Source: Sellimonas catena
GTDB taxonomy: Bacteria > Bacillota > Clostridia > Lachnospirales > Lachnospiraceae
Assembly (NCBI RefSeq): GCF_045063725.1
Contig: NZ_CP173695.1
DNA length: 64,000 nucleotides
Reading direction: 5' to 3' (one strand)
The notes below the pieces were generated by a model. The model was not told the DNA's origin. It was given only the letters and a program-made list of their open reading frames with translations, and did not search any database. Both the position numbers and the translations under genes were made by a program. Position 1 is the stretch's first letter. Each line of letters opens with the position of its first letter. Shown here piece after piece: positions 8,912 through 18,129 of the stretch.

Positions 8912-8960
8912 GAACTCAGAAACAAATTCTCTCAGAAAATATGAATCTGAAAAAGGGGTG

Positions 8961-8993
8961 AAAAGAACCGGGTGCGACAACTGTCACACCCGG
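8961..8993 (-). terminator. pckA terminator
   Basis: Minus-strand CCGGGTGTGA ... TCGCACCCGG hairpin followed by TTCTTTTC, 18 bases after the pckA stop. One G:U pair in the stem. Good rho-independent structure. Confidence 0.85.
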
Positions 8994-9010
8994 CAGATTT
9001 CTTTGCCTTC

Positions 9011-10615
9011 TTATACCTGCGGTCCTGCAGAAACAAGTGCTTTTCCTGCTTCGTTTCCTTCGTATTTCTGGAAGTTCTTGATGAATCTCTGAGCAAGATC
9101 CTTTGCTTTTGTCTCCCACTCGGAAACATCAGCGTATGTATCACGAGGGTCCAGAATATTTGTGTCTACACCCGGAAGTTCTGTCGGTACTTCAATATTG
9201 AAGTACGGGATCTTCTTTGTCGGTGCTTTTAAAATATCACCGCTTAAGATCGCATCGATGATACCGCGGGTATCTTTGATGGAGATACGCTTTCCTGTTC
9301 CATTCCATCCTGTGTTAACAAGGTAAGCTTTTGCTCCGCTCTGTTCCATTCTCTTTACGAGCTCTTCCGCATATTTTGTCGGATGCAGCTCCAGGAATGC
9401 CTGTCCAAAGCATGCGGAGAATGTAGGTGTCGGCTCTGTGATACCACGTTCTGTACCTGCAAGCTTTGCAGTAAATCCTGACAGGAAGTAGTACTGTGTC
9501 TGTTCCGGTGTCAGAATGGAAACCGGAGGAAGTACTCCAAACGCGTCTGCGGAAAGGAAGATAACTTCCTTTGCAGCCGGTGCTGCGGAAACCGGACGTA
9601 CGATCTTTTCAATGTGGTCGATCGGGTAAGATACACGTGTATTTTCTGTTACGCTCTTATCCGCAAAATCGATCTTTCCGTCTGCATCCAGAGTTACGTT
9701 CTCAAGAAGAGCGTTTCTCTTGATTGCATTGTAGATATCCGGCTCAGATTCTTTATCCAGATTAATGACCTTCGCATAGCATCCACCTTCGAAGTTGAAG
9801 ATACCATTGTCATCCCATCCGTGCTCATCATCACCGATCAGAAGACGTTTCGGATCTGTGGAAAGTGTCGTCTTACCTGTTCCGGAAAGTCCGAAGAAGA
9901 TAGCTGTGTTCTCTCCGTTCATATCCGTATTTGCAGAGCAGTGCATGGAAGCAATGCCCTTTAACGGAAGGTAGTAGTTCATCATGGAGAACATACCTTT
10001 CTTCATTTCTCCGCCGTACCATGTATTTACGATAACCTGTTCACGGCTTGTGATATTGAACATAACGGCTGTTTCAGAATTCAGTCCAAGCTCTTTATAA
10101 TTTTCTACTTTTGCCTTGGACGCATTATATACGATGAAGTCAGGCTCGAAATTTTCAAGCTCCTCTTTCGTAGGCTGGATGAACATATTTGTAACAAAGT
10201 GTGCCTGCCATGCTACTTCCATGATAAAACGGATTGCCATCCGTGTATCCTTGTTTGCACCGCAGAATGCATCTACAACGTAAAGCTTCTTGCCGGAAAG
10301 TTCGTCAAGCGCAATCTTCTTTACTGTTTCCCATGCTTCCTGTGTAGCAGGATGGTTGTCATTTTTGTATTCATCAGAGGTCCACCATACTGTATCTTTG
10401 GAATTCTCATCAACTACGATGAACTTGTCTTTTGGAGAACGCCCTGTGTATTCACCAGTCATGACATTGACAGCACCCAGTTCACTTACCTGTCCCTTTT
10501 CAAAACCTTCCAGACCCGGTTTGGTTTCTTCTTCGAATAATAATTCATAAGAAGGGTTATGTACAATTTCCGTCGTGCCTGTGATGCCGTATTTGCTTAA
10601 ATTCATTTCTGCCAT
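9011..10615 (-). CDS. pckA: Phosphoenolpyruvate carboxykinase (ATP)
   Basis: Interconverts oxaloacetate and PEP with ATP/ADP; in fermenting gut Firmicutes it often runs toward oxaloacetate. The 534-residue protein shows GLSGTGKTTLSTDPKRLLIG (kinase-1a P-loop and metal site), GDDEHGWDDNG and the substrate motif YTGRSPKDKFIV near residue 60. Length matches the ATP-type family. Monocistronic with its own promoter and terminator. Confidence 0.97.
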   Translation of the reverse strand: MAEMNLSKYGITGTTEIVHNPSYELLFEEETKPGLEGFEKGQVSELGAVNVMTGEYTGRSPKDKFIVVDENSKDTVWWTSDEYKNDNHPATQEAWETVKKIALDELSGKKLYVVDAFCGANKDTRMAIRFIMEVAWQAHFVTNMFIQPTKEELENFEPDFIVYNASKAKVENYKELGLNSETAVMFNITSREQVIVNTWYGGEMKKGMFSMMNYYLPLKGIASMHCSANTDMNGENTAIFFGLSGTGKTTLSTDPKRLLIGDDEHGWDDNGIFNFEGGCYAKVINLDKESEPDIYNAIKRNALLENVTLDADGKIDFADKSVTENTRVSYPIDHIEKIVRPVSAAPAAKEVIFLSADAFGVLPPVSILTPEQTQYYFLSGFTAKLAGTERGITEPTPTFSACFGQAFLELHPTKYAEELVKRMEQSGAKAYLVNTGWNGTGKRISIKDTRGIIDAILSGDILKAPTKKIPYFNIEVPTELPGVDTNILDPRDTYADVSEWETKAKDLAQRFIKNFQKYEGNEAGKALVSAGPQV

Positions 10616-10680
10616 CTCACATCAAACCTCTTTTCTTTCATTATTTTACAGAAAGTAAAGCCTCTTTACTCCCTTTTACC

Positions 10681-10708
10681 ATTATACATGATAAGTCAAT
10701 GAAATCAA
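10681..10708 (-). promoter_or_regulatory. pckA promoter
   Basis: Minus-strand TTGATT (10708-10703), 16-base spacer and a perfect TATAAT (10686-10681), about 65 bases before the pckA ATG. Confidence 0.65.
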
Positions 10709-10871
10709 CCAAAAAGTTTTCTTATTTAACGCAGGAAAGCGCATTTTTATCGATCTGCACAGAAATTCAGACAATTTCGATTTATTATTTAGTCATTTTT
10801 TTAACAAAGTATCGCTGCTTCCTGTACGCTTTTTTTGTATGCCTTTTCCTGTCCAACACACTGTCGATTTT

Positions 10872-11345
10872 CTATCTGATTCTTCCGCTCTCCATGATCT
10901 GAGCAAGGAGCGCTTCGCACCCTTCCCTCACATCCCGGTAGGTCGCATCAAAATTACCCGTGTACCATGGGTCGGCAATGTCCTCCCCTGCCCGACCGGT
11001 AAAATCCAGAAGCCGGCATACCTTGCCCTCCGGATCGCCATTTCCGATGATCCGGTTAATATTGCGGATATTCCACGAATCCATACCGATCAGGTAGTCA
11101 AACTCCTCGTACTCCTCCCGTCTCATCTGGCGGGCCCGGTGGCCTCCACATGGAATACCGACCTCACGCAGCTTCCTCTGAGTGCCCGGATGAACCGGAT
11201 TGCCGATCTCCTCTCTGCTGGTGGCAGCGGAATCAATGTAAAACTGGTCCGAAAGTCCCGCCTCGGACACCAGGTATTTCATAACGTATTCAGACATTGT
11301 GCTGCGGCAAATATTACCGTGGCATACAAACAGTATTTTTATCAT
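10872..11345 (-). CDS. Low-molecular-weight protein-tyrosine phosphatase
   Basis: The 157-residue protein starts MIKILFVCHGNICRSTMSEY, containing the CX5R phosphate loop (Cys8 to Arg14) of the LMW-PTP family, and ends with DPWYTGNFDATYRDV, which carries the general-acid Asp. It would dephosphorylate tyrosine, or arginine in the YwlE subgroup; the loop alone does not separate the two. AAGGAG precedes the ATG. It is the last ordinary chromosomal gene before mobile DNA begins. Confidence 0.9.
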   Translation of the reverse strand: MIKILFVCHGNICRSTMSEYVMKYLVSEAGLSDQFYIDSAATSREEIGNPVHPGTQRKLREVGIPCGGHRARQMRREEYEEFDYLIGMDSWNIRNINRIIGNGDPEGKVCRLLDFTGRAGEDIADPWYTGNFDATYRDVREGCEALLAQIMESGRIR

Positions 11346-11481
11346 TTTTTTGAAACTCCTTTTTTATCTTTTAAATGCAACGATTTGCCATACTTATGCA
11401 ACCAAATGTAACGATTTGCCACTTCGGCATTTTTCCCTTGAATCCGGTACTTCGAGGCATTTTCAAGCATTTTGACAACCG

Positions 11482-11517
11482 TTTTACAACAAATTTGTTG
11501 TAAAATTGTTGTAAAAC
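11482..11517. repeat. 24-bp perfect palindrome plus a third half-site
   Basis: TTTTACAACAAA followed by TTTGTTGTAAAA is a perfect palindrome (11482-11505), with a further TTGTTGTAAAAC copy directly after. It sits just downstream of the truncated tyrosine integrase, where such elements carry recombinase arm sites or attachment sequences. Function is inferred. Confidence 0.6.
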
Positions 11518-11547
11518 AGCCCTTTTTTTACAACTTTGCCACCGGGG

Positions 11548-11763
11548 TTACCGGACCCTTTTCTGCCTTTGTACCGACTCTTCTTCACCACCAAATAACT
11601 TCTGGAACTCTTCCTGTGCATCCTCTCCGGTAAAATGAGTATAGGTATTCATAGTTACCGAAATATCCGAATGTCCCATAATGTACTGCAGAGTTTTCGG
11701 ATTCATTCCGCTCTTAGCCATCTTGGAACAGAAGGTGTGTCTGCACACATGTGGATGTGTCAA
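11548..11763 (-). pseudogene. Tyrosine integrase, C-terminal fragment
   Basis: Only 71 residues remain, but they are the catalytic C-terminus of a Tn916-type tyrosine recombinase: HVCRHTFCSKMAKSG (HxxR box), MGHSDISVTMNTYTH (second His and the Tyr nucleophile). A complete integrase is about 400 residues. The similarity stops near 11763, where unrelated sequence leading to the serine recombinases begins. No matching N-terminal part is found elsewhere in the window. Most simply, insertion of a second element split the gene. Confidence 0.85.
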
Positions 11764-11875
11764 GTATAGGACAAAAAAAATTTTATTTTTTTCTGCCGAG
11801 GACTATCTGACGCTTCCATCAGGTAGTCCCAGCACCTTTATTATCTTCTGGTAAGTCATTCTTGTCCTGCTCAAG

Positions 11876-13453
11876 TTACCTCTGTTCTGAAAAAATATCG
11901 TCAAAATTCCATTCGATTTCGATTTCATCCTGACTATGAACACGGATCACCTTGATAATCTCACGCAGCTTCTCTGTATCGAACTTCTGAATTCCCAAGA
12001 AATCTTTTAGTTTTATTTTATCAGAAAGTTCATTTTGTTCAAGAAGCTTTTTACTATTCTCCGCATCTTCTATCTTTCGTTTTATTTCCTCCAGCTGTAC
12101 ACTTATCTTTCCTGCTCTCTGCTTATACGAATCACGATCTATACGACCATCTTTGTAATCATCATAGAGTTTCATCTTTTCCGAGGTCAACTGTCGGCTC
12201 TGTTTTTGCAATTCTGCGGTATTGATCTCTTTGTAGTCGCATTGCCTGTTGGAAGATACTTTCTTTTCTTTTTCCAACATTGACGCTGCATACTGATGAA
12301 CAAGCCCAAGGATATTCTCCTCCAGCGGTTCCCGTCGGATCACCAGACTTCGACACACAGGATCTCCATTGGTTCGAGCATCTGAGCATTTTAGCAGATG
12401 CTCCGTTTCTTTTAGTAAAGAATGCCCACAGTTGGCACATATCAGTAATGCCGGCTGTTTTTTACGCCTTTCCAGAGTAAAATTGGTGCGTGATTCCGCA
12501 ACACTTCTCTTCTTTTTCGGATGCATTTCATTTGCTTTTTCAAACAATGCCCTGTCTATAATTGCCGTATGATGATTTTCCAGGCGAACCCATTCTGTTT
12601 CATCATTCAGAACTGCTTTATGACCGGTATGCATACTGCAACGTGTTTTTCCCCAGATTCTGGTTCCAATATAAATCTCATCCCGGACAATTGCCGCTAC
12701 TGTCGTAGGACTCCAGTGTTTCTTTTTAATCGTGTCAAACCTCTGGAACTGCACCTGATCCCTTCTTGATAATTTCTGCTCATCACAAGTGGCAATCGCC
12801 TGTTTGTTCAATTCCCTTGTAATATCTGCAAAACTTGTTCCTTCCGCTGCCATCCGAAAAATCATTTTCACGACTTTTGCAGCCTCCGGATCAACTTCCA
12901 ATCTTCCGTCTTTTCCTTTTTTATAGCCATATCTGGCATTTACCGGAAGGCGTGTACCATTTCTCGTTCTTGTCTGCAATGCTGATGAAATTTTCTTGGA
13001 CAAATCCAGGCTATACATATTGTATACCAGATTCTGCAATGCTACATTCATTCCACCAGTCATTCCGCTGCTTGCTGCACTGTCATAGCTGTCATTAATC
13101 GAAATAAATCGAATCTGTAGAAGTGGGAAAATATATTCAATATAAAATCCAACTTCCAGATAGTCTCTTCCAAATCTGGAAAAGTCTTTCACAACTACAC
13201 AGCCGATTTCTCCGCTTTTCATGTCATCCTGCAACTGTTGAAATCCCTGCCTTTTAAAATGAGTACCGCTGACACCGTCATCCACATATTCCAGAATATC
13301 CGACTCAGCTACACCCAGCTCATCAATTGCAAATGATTTTAACAGAATTCTCTGAGAAGTTACACTGTCGCTCTCTTTTTTGGCTCTGCCATCTACATTG
13401 TCATCTTCTGCAGACAAACGGATGTAAACAGCTGTTTTTCTAAGATCTGTCAT
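11876..13453 (-). CDS. Large serine recombinase, third of a tandem triplet
   Basis: 525 residues: N-terminal resolvase domain with catalytic Ser in YIRLSAEDD (about residue 14), VKDFSRFGRDYLEVG, then the recombinase domain, a zinc ribbon (CANCGHSL ... C) near residue 345 and a C-terminal coiled coil. Large serine recombinases integrate and excise mobile DNA at attachment sites. ATG overlaps the preceding recombinase stop by four bases. Closest to the truncated integrase, so its neighbourhood is the likely element end. Confidence 0.92.
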   Translation of the reverse strand: MTDLRKTAVYIRLSAEDDNVDGRAKKESDSVTSQRILLKSFAIDELGVAESDILEYVDDGVSGTHFKRQGFQQLQDDMKSGEIGCVVVKDFSRFGRDYLEVGFYIEYIFPLLQIRFISINDSYDSAASSGMTGGMNVALQNLVYNMYSLDLSKKISSALQTRTRNGTRLPVNARYGYKKGKDGRLEVDPEAAKVVKMIFRMAAEGTSFADITRELNKQAIATCDEQKLSRRDQVQFQRFDTIKKKHWSPTTVAAIVRDEIYIGTRIWGKTRCSMHTGHKAVLNDETEWVRLENHHTAIIDRALFEKANEMHPKKKRSVAESRTNFTLERRKKQPALLICANCGHSLLKETEHLLKCSDARTNGDPVCRSLVIRREPLEENILGLVHQYAASMLEKEKKVSSNRQCDYKEINTAELQKQSRQLTSEKMKLYDDYKDGRIDRDSYKQRAGKISVQLEEIKRKIEDAENSKKLLEQNELSDKIKLKDFLGIQKFDTEKLREIIKVIRVHSQDEIEIEWNFDDIFSEQR

Positions 13454-15141
13454 CTTGACTGCGCCTCCTTCTCTTTCTTTAGTTTCTGTAAATCTGCAAA
13501 CTGATCGTCATATACCAGCTTGATCTCATAATCATACTTACCATGGATAATAATTGAATCCACAAAGGCATCTGCCATTTCTTTTGTCAGCTTACGCTTT
13601 GACATATAAGTATGTATCACATTTCCCCAGCCTTCTTCAATGTGGTAATTCTGGGAATACCGAACCTGTGCCGCCAATACAGTGTCCAGACGGCTCTTGA
13701 TATTCTCAATTTCATTGGAATAGATCCGAGAAAACTGTATGTACTCTTCTTCTGTAATCAAACGTTCTGAGTAATCTTCATATAAATCCGATTTACGCTT
13801 ACTGATACGGCTCAGTTCCCGTCGAAGTTTCCCCACCTCTTTATCCAAAAGCAGGTACTGTGTCTGATTTTTGGAAGCTGTATTCATTTCCTGAATCATT
13901 TTTTCTATATCCAATACGGTTTTCATATGCGTTTGAATCAGGCGAAGAACATCGTCATCCACATATTCTTTTCTGACTCTGTGCCCTTTGCATTGCTTTC
14001 CTCCGGATTTATGGTTAGTATTGGCTCCGCAGATATAAAAGAATGTGCCATTTCTTTCTCTGGACAACGTCATGCGGTTGCCACAGCCTCCGCACCATAT
14101 CTTTCCTGTATAGAAATTATGGTTTCTAATAGCTCCATTGTTCTGCTGATGTTTCTTCTTATAAGCTTCCGTATATTCCTGGATTTTAGATTGTACCTGT
14201 TGAAACAACTCTCTATCTATAATCCCTTCATGCGTGTTCTCCACATGCACCCATTCACTCTCTGGTCGATTTCTCTGTTTATTTCCCTGGAAAACACTTT
14301 GCTGATATTTTCCAAATACAGAATCACCTGTGCAATGAACATCCTGAAGAACTCGTTTCACTTCATAATTGTTCCAGGGTTTTGACTCCGGAAGCGGCTT
14401 TTCACCGGTTTTATAGAATTTTCTCTGTAAAGTCGGCGATAAAACTCCATCTTTATTGAGCTGTCTTGCAATATCACTATAGTTCCTGCCATCCATATAC
14501 ATAGAAAATATACTTTTCAAATGTTCTGCAGCTTCTTCATCAACGATCAGCTGATGATGGTCTTCTTCTGACTTTCTGTAACCATACGGTTCCCAGGCAC
14601 TTGTAAATTTTCCTTTTTTCCAAAGAGCTTTTTTTGCGCTGCTGCTCTTTTTGGCAAGGTCTTTCGAATAGAACTCATTGATAATATTCTTCAGTGGAAC
14701 TGTAAGATCCACACCCTCTCTGAAGGAATCAAAATCATCTGTCACAGCCAGGAATCTTACATGAAAAAACGGAAATACTCGTTCAATATAGTTGCTGGTT
14801 TCGACATAATTTCTTCCAAGTCTGGACAAATCTTTTACAATAACACAATTGATTTTTCCATGCTTGATATCTTCCATCATCTGTACGAATCCAGGACGGT
14901 CAAAATTTGTACCTGAATAGTCTGAGTCCTTATAAACTTCCGCAACCGAAATATCTTCCGTATCTGCTACAAAGTTTTTCATCAATTCCACCTGGGTTTC
15001 TATCGTCCCTCTTTCTAATGTTTCTTCTGTTTCCATTGAAATTCTGGCATACAATCCTGCCCGGAATGGTCTTCTCACCTCTGTCTGGACGGTTGCACTG
15101 CCGACTACTTCCGGAATGTTTTTCCTACTCTTTCGTGCCAT
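13450..15141 (-). CDS. Large serine recombinase, second of a tandem triplet
   Basis: 563 residues from the ATG at 15141, chosen because AAGGAGG precedes it; an open frame reaches a TTG at 15150. Catalytic Ser in LYARISMET, then VIVKDLSRLGRNYVE, recombinase domain, zinc ribbon (CGGCGNRM ... CGA) and a coiled coil. Begins one base after the upstream recombinase stop. The three paralogues are clearly different from each other, so this is a heterologous set, comparable in idea to paired ccrA/ccrB. Confidence 0.92.
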   Translation of the reverse strand: MARKSRKNIPEVVGSATVQTEVRRPFRAGLYARISMETEETLERGTIETQVELMKNFVADTEDISVAEVYKDSDYSGTNFDRPGFVQMMEDIKHGKINCVIVKDLSRLGRNYVETSNYIERVFPFFHVRFLAVTDDFDSFREGVDLTVPLKNIINEFYSKDLAKKSSSAKKALWKKGKFTSAWEPYGYRKSEEDHHQLIVDEEAAEHLKSIFSMYMDGRNYSDIARQLNKDGVLSPTLQRKFYKTGEKPLPESKPWNNYEVKRVLQDVHCTGDSVFGKYQQSVFQGNKQRNRPESEWVHVENTHEGIIDRELFQQVQSKIQEYTEAYKKKHQQNNGAIRNHNFYTGKIWCGGCGNRMTLSRERNGTFFYICGANTNHKSGGKQCKGHRVRKEYVDDDVLRLIQTHMKTVLDIEKMIQEMNTASKNQTQYLLLDKEVGKLRRELSRISKRKSDLYEDYSERLITEEEYIQFSRIYSNEIENIKSRLDTVLAAQVRYSQNYHIEEGWGNVIHTYMSKRKLTKEMADAFVDSIIIHGKYDYEIKLVYDDQFADLQKLKKEKEAQSR

Positions 15142-15142
15142 T

Positions 15143-16834
15143 TTATACAACCTCCTTTACCTTGACCTGCAGATTATTATCATCATCTATTACCGTATCA
15201 ACTCCCATAGCCGGTAATTGATTCAGCAATGTCTGATAACAATCATCAAAATCAAAAGTGATCTCTATATTCTTTTTATCATATACTCTGATTTTCCTGA
15301 TCAGTTCTACCACCACTGTGCGGGACAGTTCTTCAATATCCTGATATTTCACAAAATAATCCAGCCAGGTATTGGCATTGTCTGCTTTTTCCAGCTCACT
15401 ATCCATTTCTTTCTGGATTGCACGGATACTCTCTTCCGCATTTCTAAGCCTCTTTCCATAGGCTGCATGAAGCTCTACATAGTCTTCTTTTGATACAATG
15501 CCCTCTTTCATATCCGAATAGAGCATCATCCGTAACTCCTTACAACGTTCTGTCTCCTGTTTTTTCTTCTCCAGCCTGTCCTGCAGCTTCTTCATATTGA
15601 TCTCCTGAAATGGCACAGTACCAACAAATTCCAGGACTCTTTTCAGGTGCAGGATATTCTGGATATGCTGTTTCAGCATCACCAGTACGGCATCTTCCAG
15701 ATCCTTTTCCGGTATTCTATGACTAGAACAGCGTTTTGTTTCTTTATTTGCGGAACATAGATAATAAGCATATTTTTTCCCTGCCACAGTAGAAACCTTT
15801 CTTGTCATAGGTGCACCACAATCCGCACATACAGCAATTCCGGACAACAGATATACTTGCTTTTGGTCAGGCGAAGTACGTGTATCCATGCCCAGAAGTC
15901 TCTGAACAATTTCAAAATCACGGTCACTCACCAATGGCTCATGATTTTTCTCAATCCGGATCCAGTCATCTTCCGGTTTCACATAAGTCTGCTTCACTTT
16001 ATGGTTCGGTGTCGTCCTTTTTCCCTGCACAAGGTTTCCGATATAAACCTCGTTTTCCAGTATCCTGCGGACGGTAACGGAACTCCAAAGTGCCTGTTCT
16101 TTCTGCCGGAAGCCTGTTTCATAATGACTGCCACTGCTGATTTTATACTCAAATGGGGAAAGAATACCCAGTTCATTTAAACGATTAGCAATCGCATCCT
16201 GACTCATTCCCTGCAGCTTCATCTTAAAAATATCCTGTACTACACTGCCTGCAGATGGATCAATCTCTAATTTATGCTTATCTGTCTTTGCCTTCCTGTA
16301 TCCAAAAGCTACAAACGGAGTCACGCATTCGCCTTTTTTCCTCTTAATCTCAAGATTACTCCTGATCTTAATAGAAATGTCACGGCAATAAGCATCATTG
16401 ATTAAATTCTTAAATGGGATAATAATTTCGTCTGCCTGATTCTTTCCCTTGAGACTGTCATAATTGTCATTGATGGCAATAAAACGCACACCAAGAGCCG
16501 GGAATAATCTCTCGATATACTTCCCAGAATCAATATATTCCCTTCCAAATCGTGATAAATCTTTTACCACTACGCAGTCTACAATCCCACGCCGGATATC
16601 TTCCAGCATTGCCTGGAATGCTGGGCGCTCAAAATTAGAGCCTGAGTAGCCATCATCAACTCGGACTGAAACAACTTCTATATCTTTTTTGTCTTTCAGG
16701 AAATCCAGAATCAAAGCTTTCTGGTTAGAAATGCTGTTACTTTCCAGTTTTGCTGAACTGGAAATATCGCCATCTTCTTTAGATAATCTGACATAGATGG
16801 CGGCATGATAGATTTTATTGATATTCTGATACAT
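15143..16834 (-). CDS. Large serine recombinase, first of a tandem triplet
   Basis: 563 residues with catalytic Ser in YVRLSKEDGD, VVKDLSRFGREYIDSG, the recombinase domain, a zinc ribbon (CADCGAPM ... CS) and a coiled-coil region around residues 415-480. It is the promoter-proximal gene of the three and follows a hairpin that reaches into its ribosome site. Intact by length and motifs. Confidence 0.92.
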   Translation of the reverse strand: MYQNINKIYHAAIYVRLSKEDGDISSSAKLESNSISNQKALILDFLKDKKDIEVVSVRVDDGYSGSNFERPAFQAMLEDIRRGIVDCVVVKDLSRFGREYIDSGKYIERLFPALGVRFIAINDNYDSLKGKNQADEIIIPFKNLINDAYCRDISIKIRSNLEIKRKKGECVTPFVAFGYRKAKTDKHKLEIDPSAGSVVQDIFKMKLQGMSQDAIANRLNELGILSPFEYKISSGSHYETGFRQKEQALWSSVTVRRILENEVYIGNLVQGKRTTPNHKVKQTYVKPEDDWIRIEKNHEPLVSDRDFEIVQRLLGMDTRTSPDQKQVYLLSGIAVCADCGAPMTRKVSTVAGKKYAYYLCSANKETKRCSSHRIPEKDLEDAVLVMLKQHIQNILHLKRVLEFVGTVPFQEINMKKLQDRLEKKKQETERCKELRMMLYSDMKEGIVSKEDYVELHAAYGKRLRNAEESIRAIQKEMDSELEKADNANTWLDYFVKYQDIEELSRTVVVELIRKIRVYDKKNIEITFDFDDCYQTLLNQLPAMGVDTVIDDDNNLQVKVKEVV

Positions 16835-16843
16835 ATCTTACCT

Positions 16844-16879
16844 CCTTTTATTACGCCAGAAAATCCATGTAATAAAAGG
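16844..16879 (-). promoter_or_regulatory. 11-bp inverted repeat overlapping the recombinase ribosome site
   Basis: CCTTTTATTAC (16844-16854) and GTAATAAAAGG (16869-16879) form a perfect stem with a 14-base loop directly before the first serine recombinase. The distal arm ends inside the AGGAGG ribosome site. It could be an operator for autorepression or an RNA stem hiding the ribosome site; both are inference. Confidence 0.6.
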
Positions 16880-16942
16880 GGGCTGCATAATTTGTCCTTA
16901 CCGACATTCTAACACAGTCCCCTCAATCTTGCCAGTACTTTT

Positions 16943-17191
16943 TCAGACACTCAGAAGCATATTCTCAAATGCCTGCTCCATAGATATACCGTTATTGGCA
17001 AATCTGACTTTTACTTTCATATTGCCGATCCGGACCAAATATGGATTTCCTACTTTATTCAGAAAAATATCTCTCCGTTCCTGAAGCGATTTATTTCTGT
17101 CTGCTTTTATCATCCGTAGATCAGTCATTTCATTGATATCTACATCACTGAAATCCTGCTCCAGATAGTTTCTATATTCCTCTGCCGTCAT
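16943..17191 (-). CDS. Small protein paired with a MazF-like toxin
   Basis: 82 residues starting MTAEEYRNYLEQDFSDVDI; ends with NPYLVRIGNMKVKVRFANNG. The pattern recalls the DUF6870-type small proteins common on Firmicute mobile elements, though I cannot confirm this. It overlaps the end of the mazF-like gene by 20 bases, so the pair is translationally coupled. It lies after the toxin, where antitoxins rarely are, and shows no evident ribbon-helix-helix. Either an unusual antitoxin or an unrelated element gene. Confidence 0.65.
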   Translation of the reverse strand: MTAEEYRNYLEQDFSDVDINEMTDLRMIKADRNKSLQERRDIFLNKVGNPYLVRIGNMKVKVRFANNGISMEQAFENMLLSV

Positions 17192-17552
17192 GCCCTTCTC
17201 CTTCCATTCCCATCTGAATCTGTACTGCTTTCAGTACCCGATCCAGGCTCCACTTGTTCACTCTTCCGCATTTCTCAATAATACATTTCGTAGAAATGCT
17301 CATAACCTGTTCAGCCAGTGCCAGGCTTCCTTTTCGGATTCCCGTCATATCATATTTGCTGATAAATACATGTGTTGGCAAATACCGCTTCTTATATATT
17401 CTTGACGTCAGCGGAACTACTGTAATGACTGAACTGTATGTATTAGCTTTGTTGTTACTTACTACGATCACCGGTCTTACTCCACCCTGAACCGAAGTTG
17501 TCGGGAACATACCGAGATCCGCCCATAAGATATCTCCTCTTCGAATCGTCAC
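17172..17552 (-). CDS. MazF/PemK-family endoribonuclease toxin
   Basis: 126 residues with the MazF core: RRGDILWADLG at the N-terminus, GGVRPVIVVSNNKAN, VPLTSRIYKKRYLPTHV and SLALAEQVMSIS. MazF toxins cut single-stranded mRNA or rRNA at short sequences. The start appears to be GTG at 17552 with GGAGAG upstream. No ordinary MazE-type gene lies upstream; the only close partner is the 82-residue downstream protein. Probably maintains the mobile element. Confidence 0.85.
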   Translation of the reverse strand: MTIRRGDILWADLGMFPTTSVQGGVRPVIVVSNNKANTYSSVITVVPLTSRIYKKRYLPTHVFISKYDMTGIRKGSLALAEQVMSISTKCIIEKCGRVNKWSLDRVLKAVQIQMGMEGEGHDGRGI

Positions 17553-18129
17553 TTGTCATCTCTCCAATCCTTTTTTATTTGTAAAGCATTCATAGTGCTA
17601 TATTAGCTCCACAGGAATACGGCAGAGTTCCTTTCCAAGACGGAAAGCTCTGCCGCATAACCTCTATAGCCAATTTGATTATTAAACAGTGCTCGCTCGA
17701 TTCTATTTATCCTCGATACCCCGAATCGTTACTCCCGCATATGCAGGAAGGGAATAATAACCTGCCCGGATGCATACTCCGGACCACAACCCGGAAACTC
17801 TCGTTTCCAGGCTCCAGCGGTTCATAGGTTTACCAGTTACAGACTTCTCAGGATCTGCAAGTGTATCGCATCTCATACATATCATCGCATCACCAGCCTG
17901 CCAGCTGGCTTCGGTCAGTGCTTTTTCGCAGCATTACGGACTGAACTAAAAATCTTTGTTTTGTCTTATAATCCTATAGCGGCATCTTCCTCGTGCTCTT
18001 TGCATGAAATGTCACGTCAGTTATTATTGGATATTCAGTTATCATGGTTCATTTTAGGAAGTCCTTTAACTTCCTCTAATTACTAAAGTCAAATGACTTT
18101 GGCAGATGCAAAAGATTTTGAAAAATTTT
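17553..18129 (-). other. 577-bp intergenic region rich in hairpins
   Basis: No credible protein gene. Seen: a strong stem at 17620-17655 (CGGCAGAG, CTTTCC, GGAAAG, CTCTGCCG with a three-base bulge), CCGGATGCATACTCCGG-like inverted sequence near 17766, a short stem around 18055-18075 and AAAGTCA/TGACTTT near 18086. A minus-strand frame of 60 codons at 17703-17885 lacks protein-like composition. Several stems over one stretch suggest a structured RNA or long leader before mazF. Confidence 0.4.

Noticed and set aside
10616..10871. Riboswitch or T-box before pckA
   Set aside because: No conserved riboswitch features were seen; only a promoter and AT-rich sequence.
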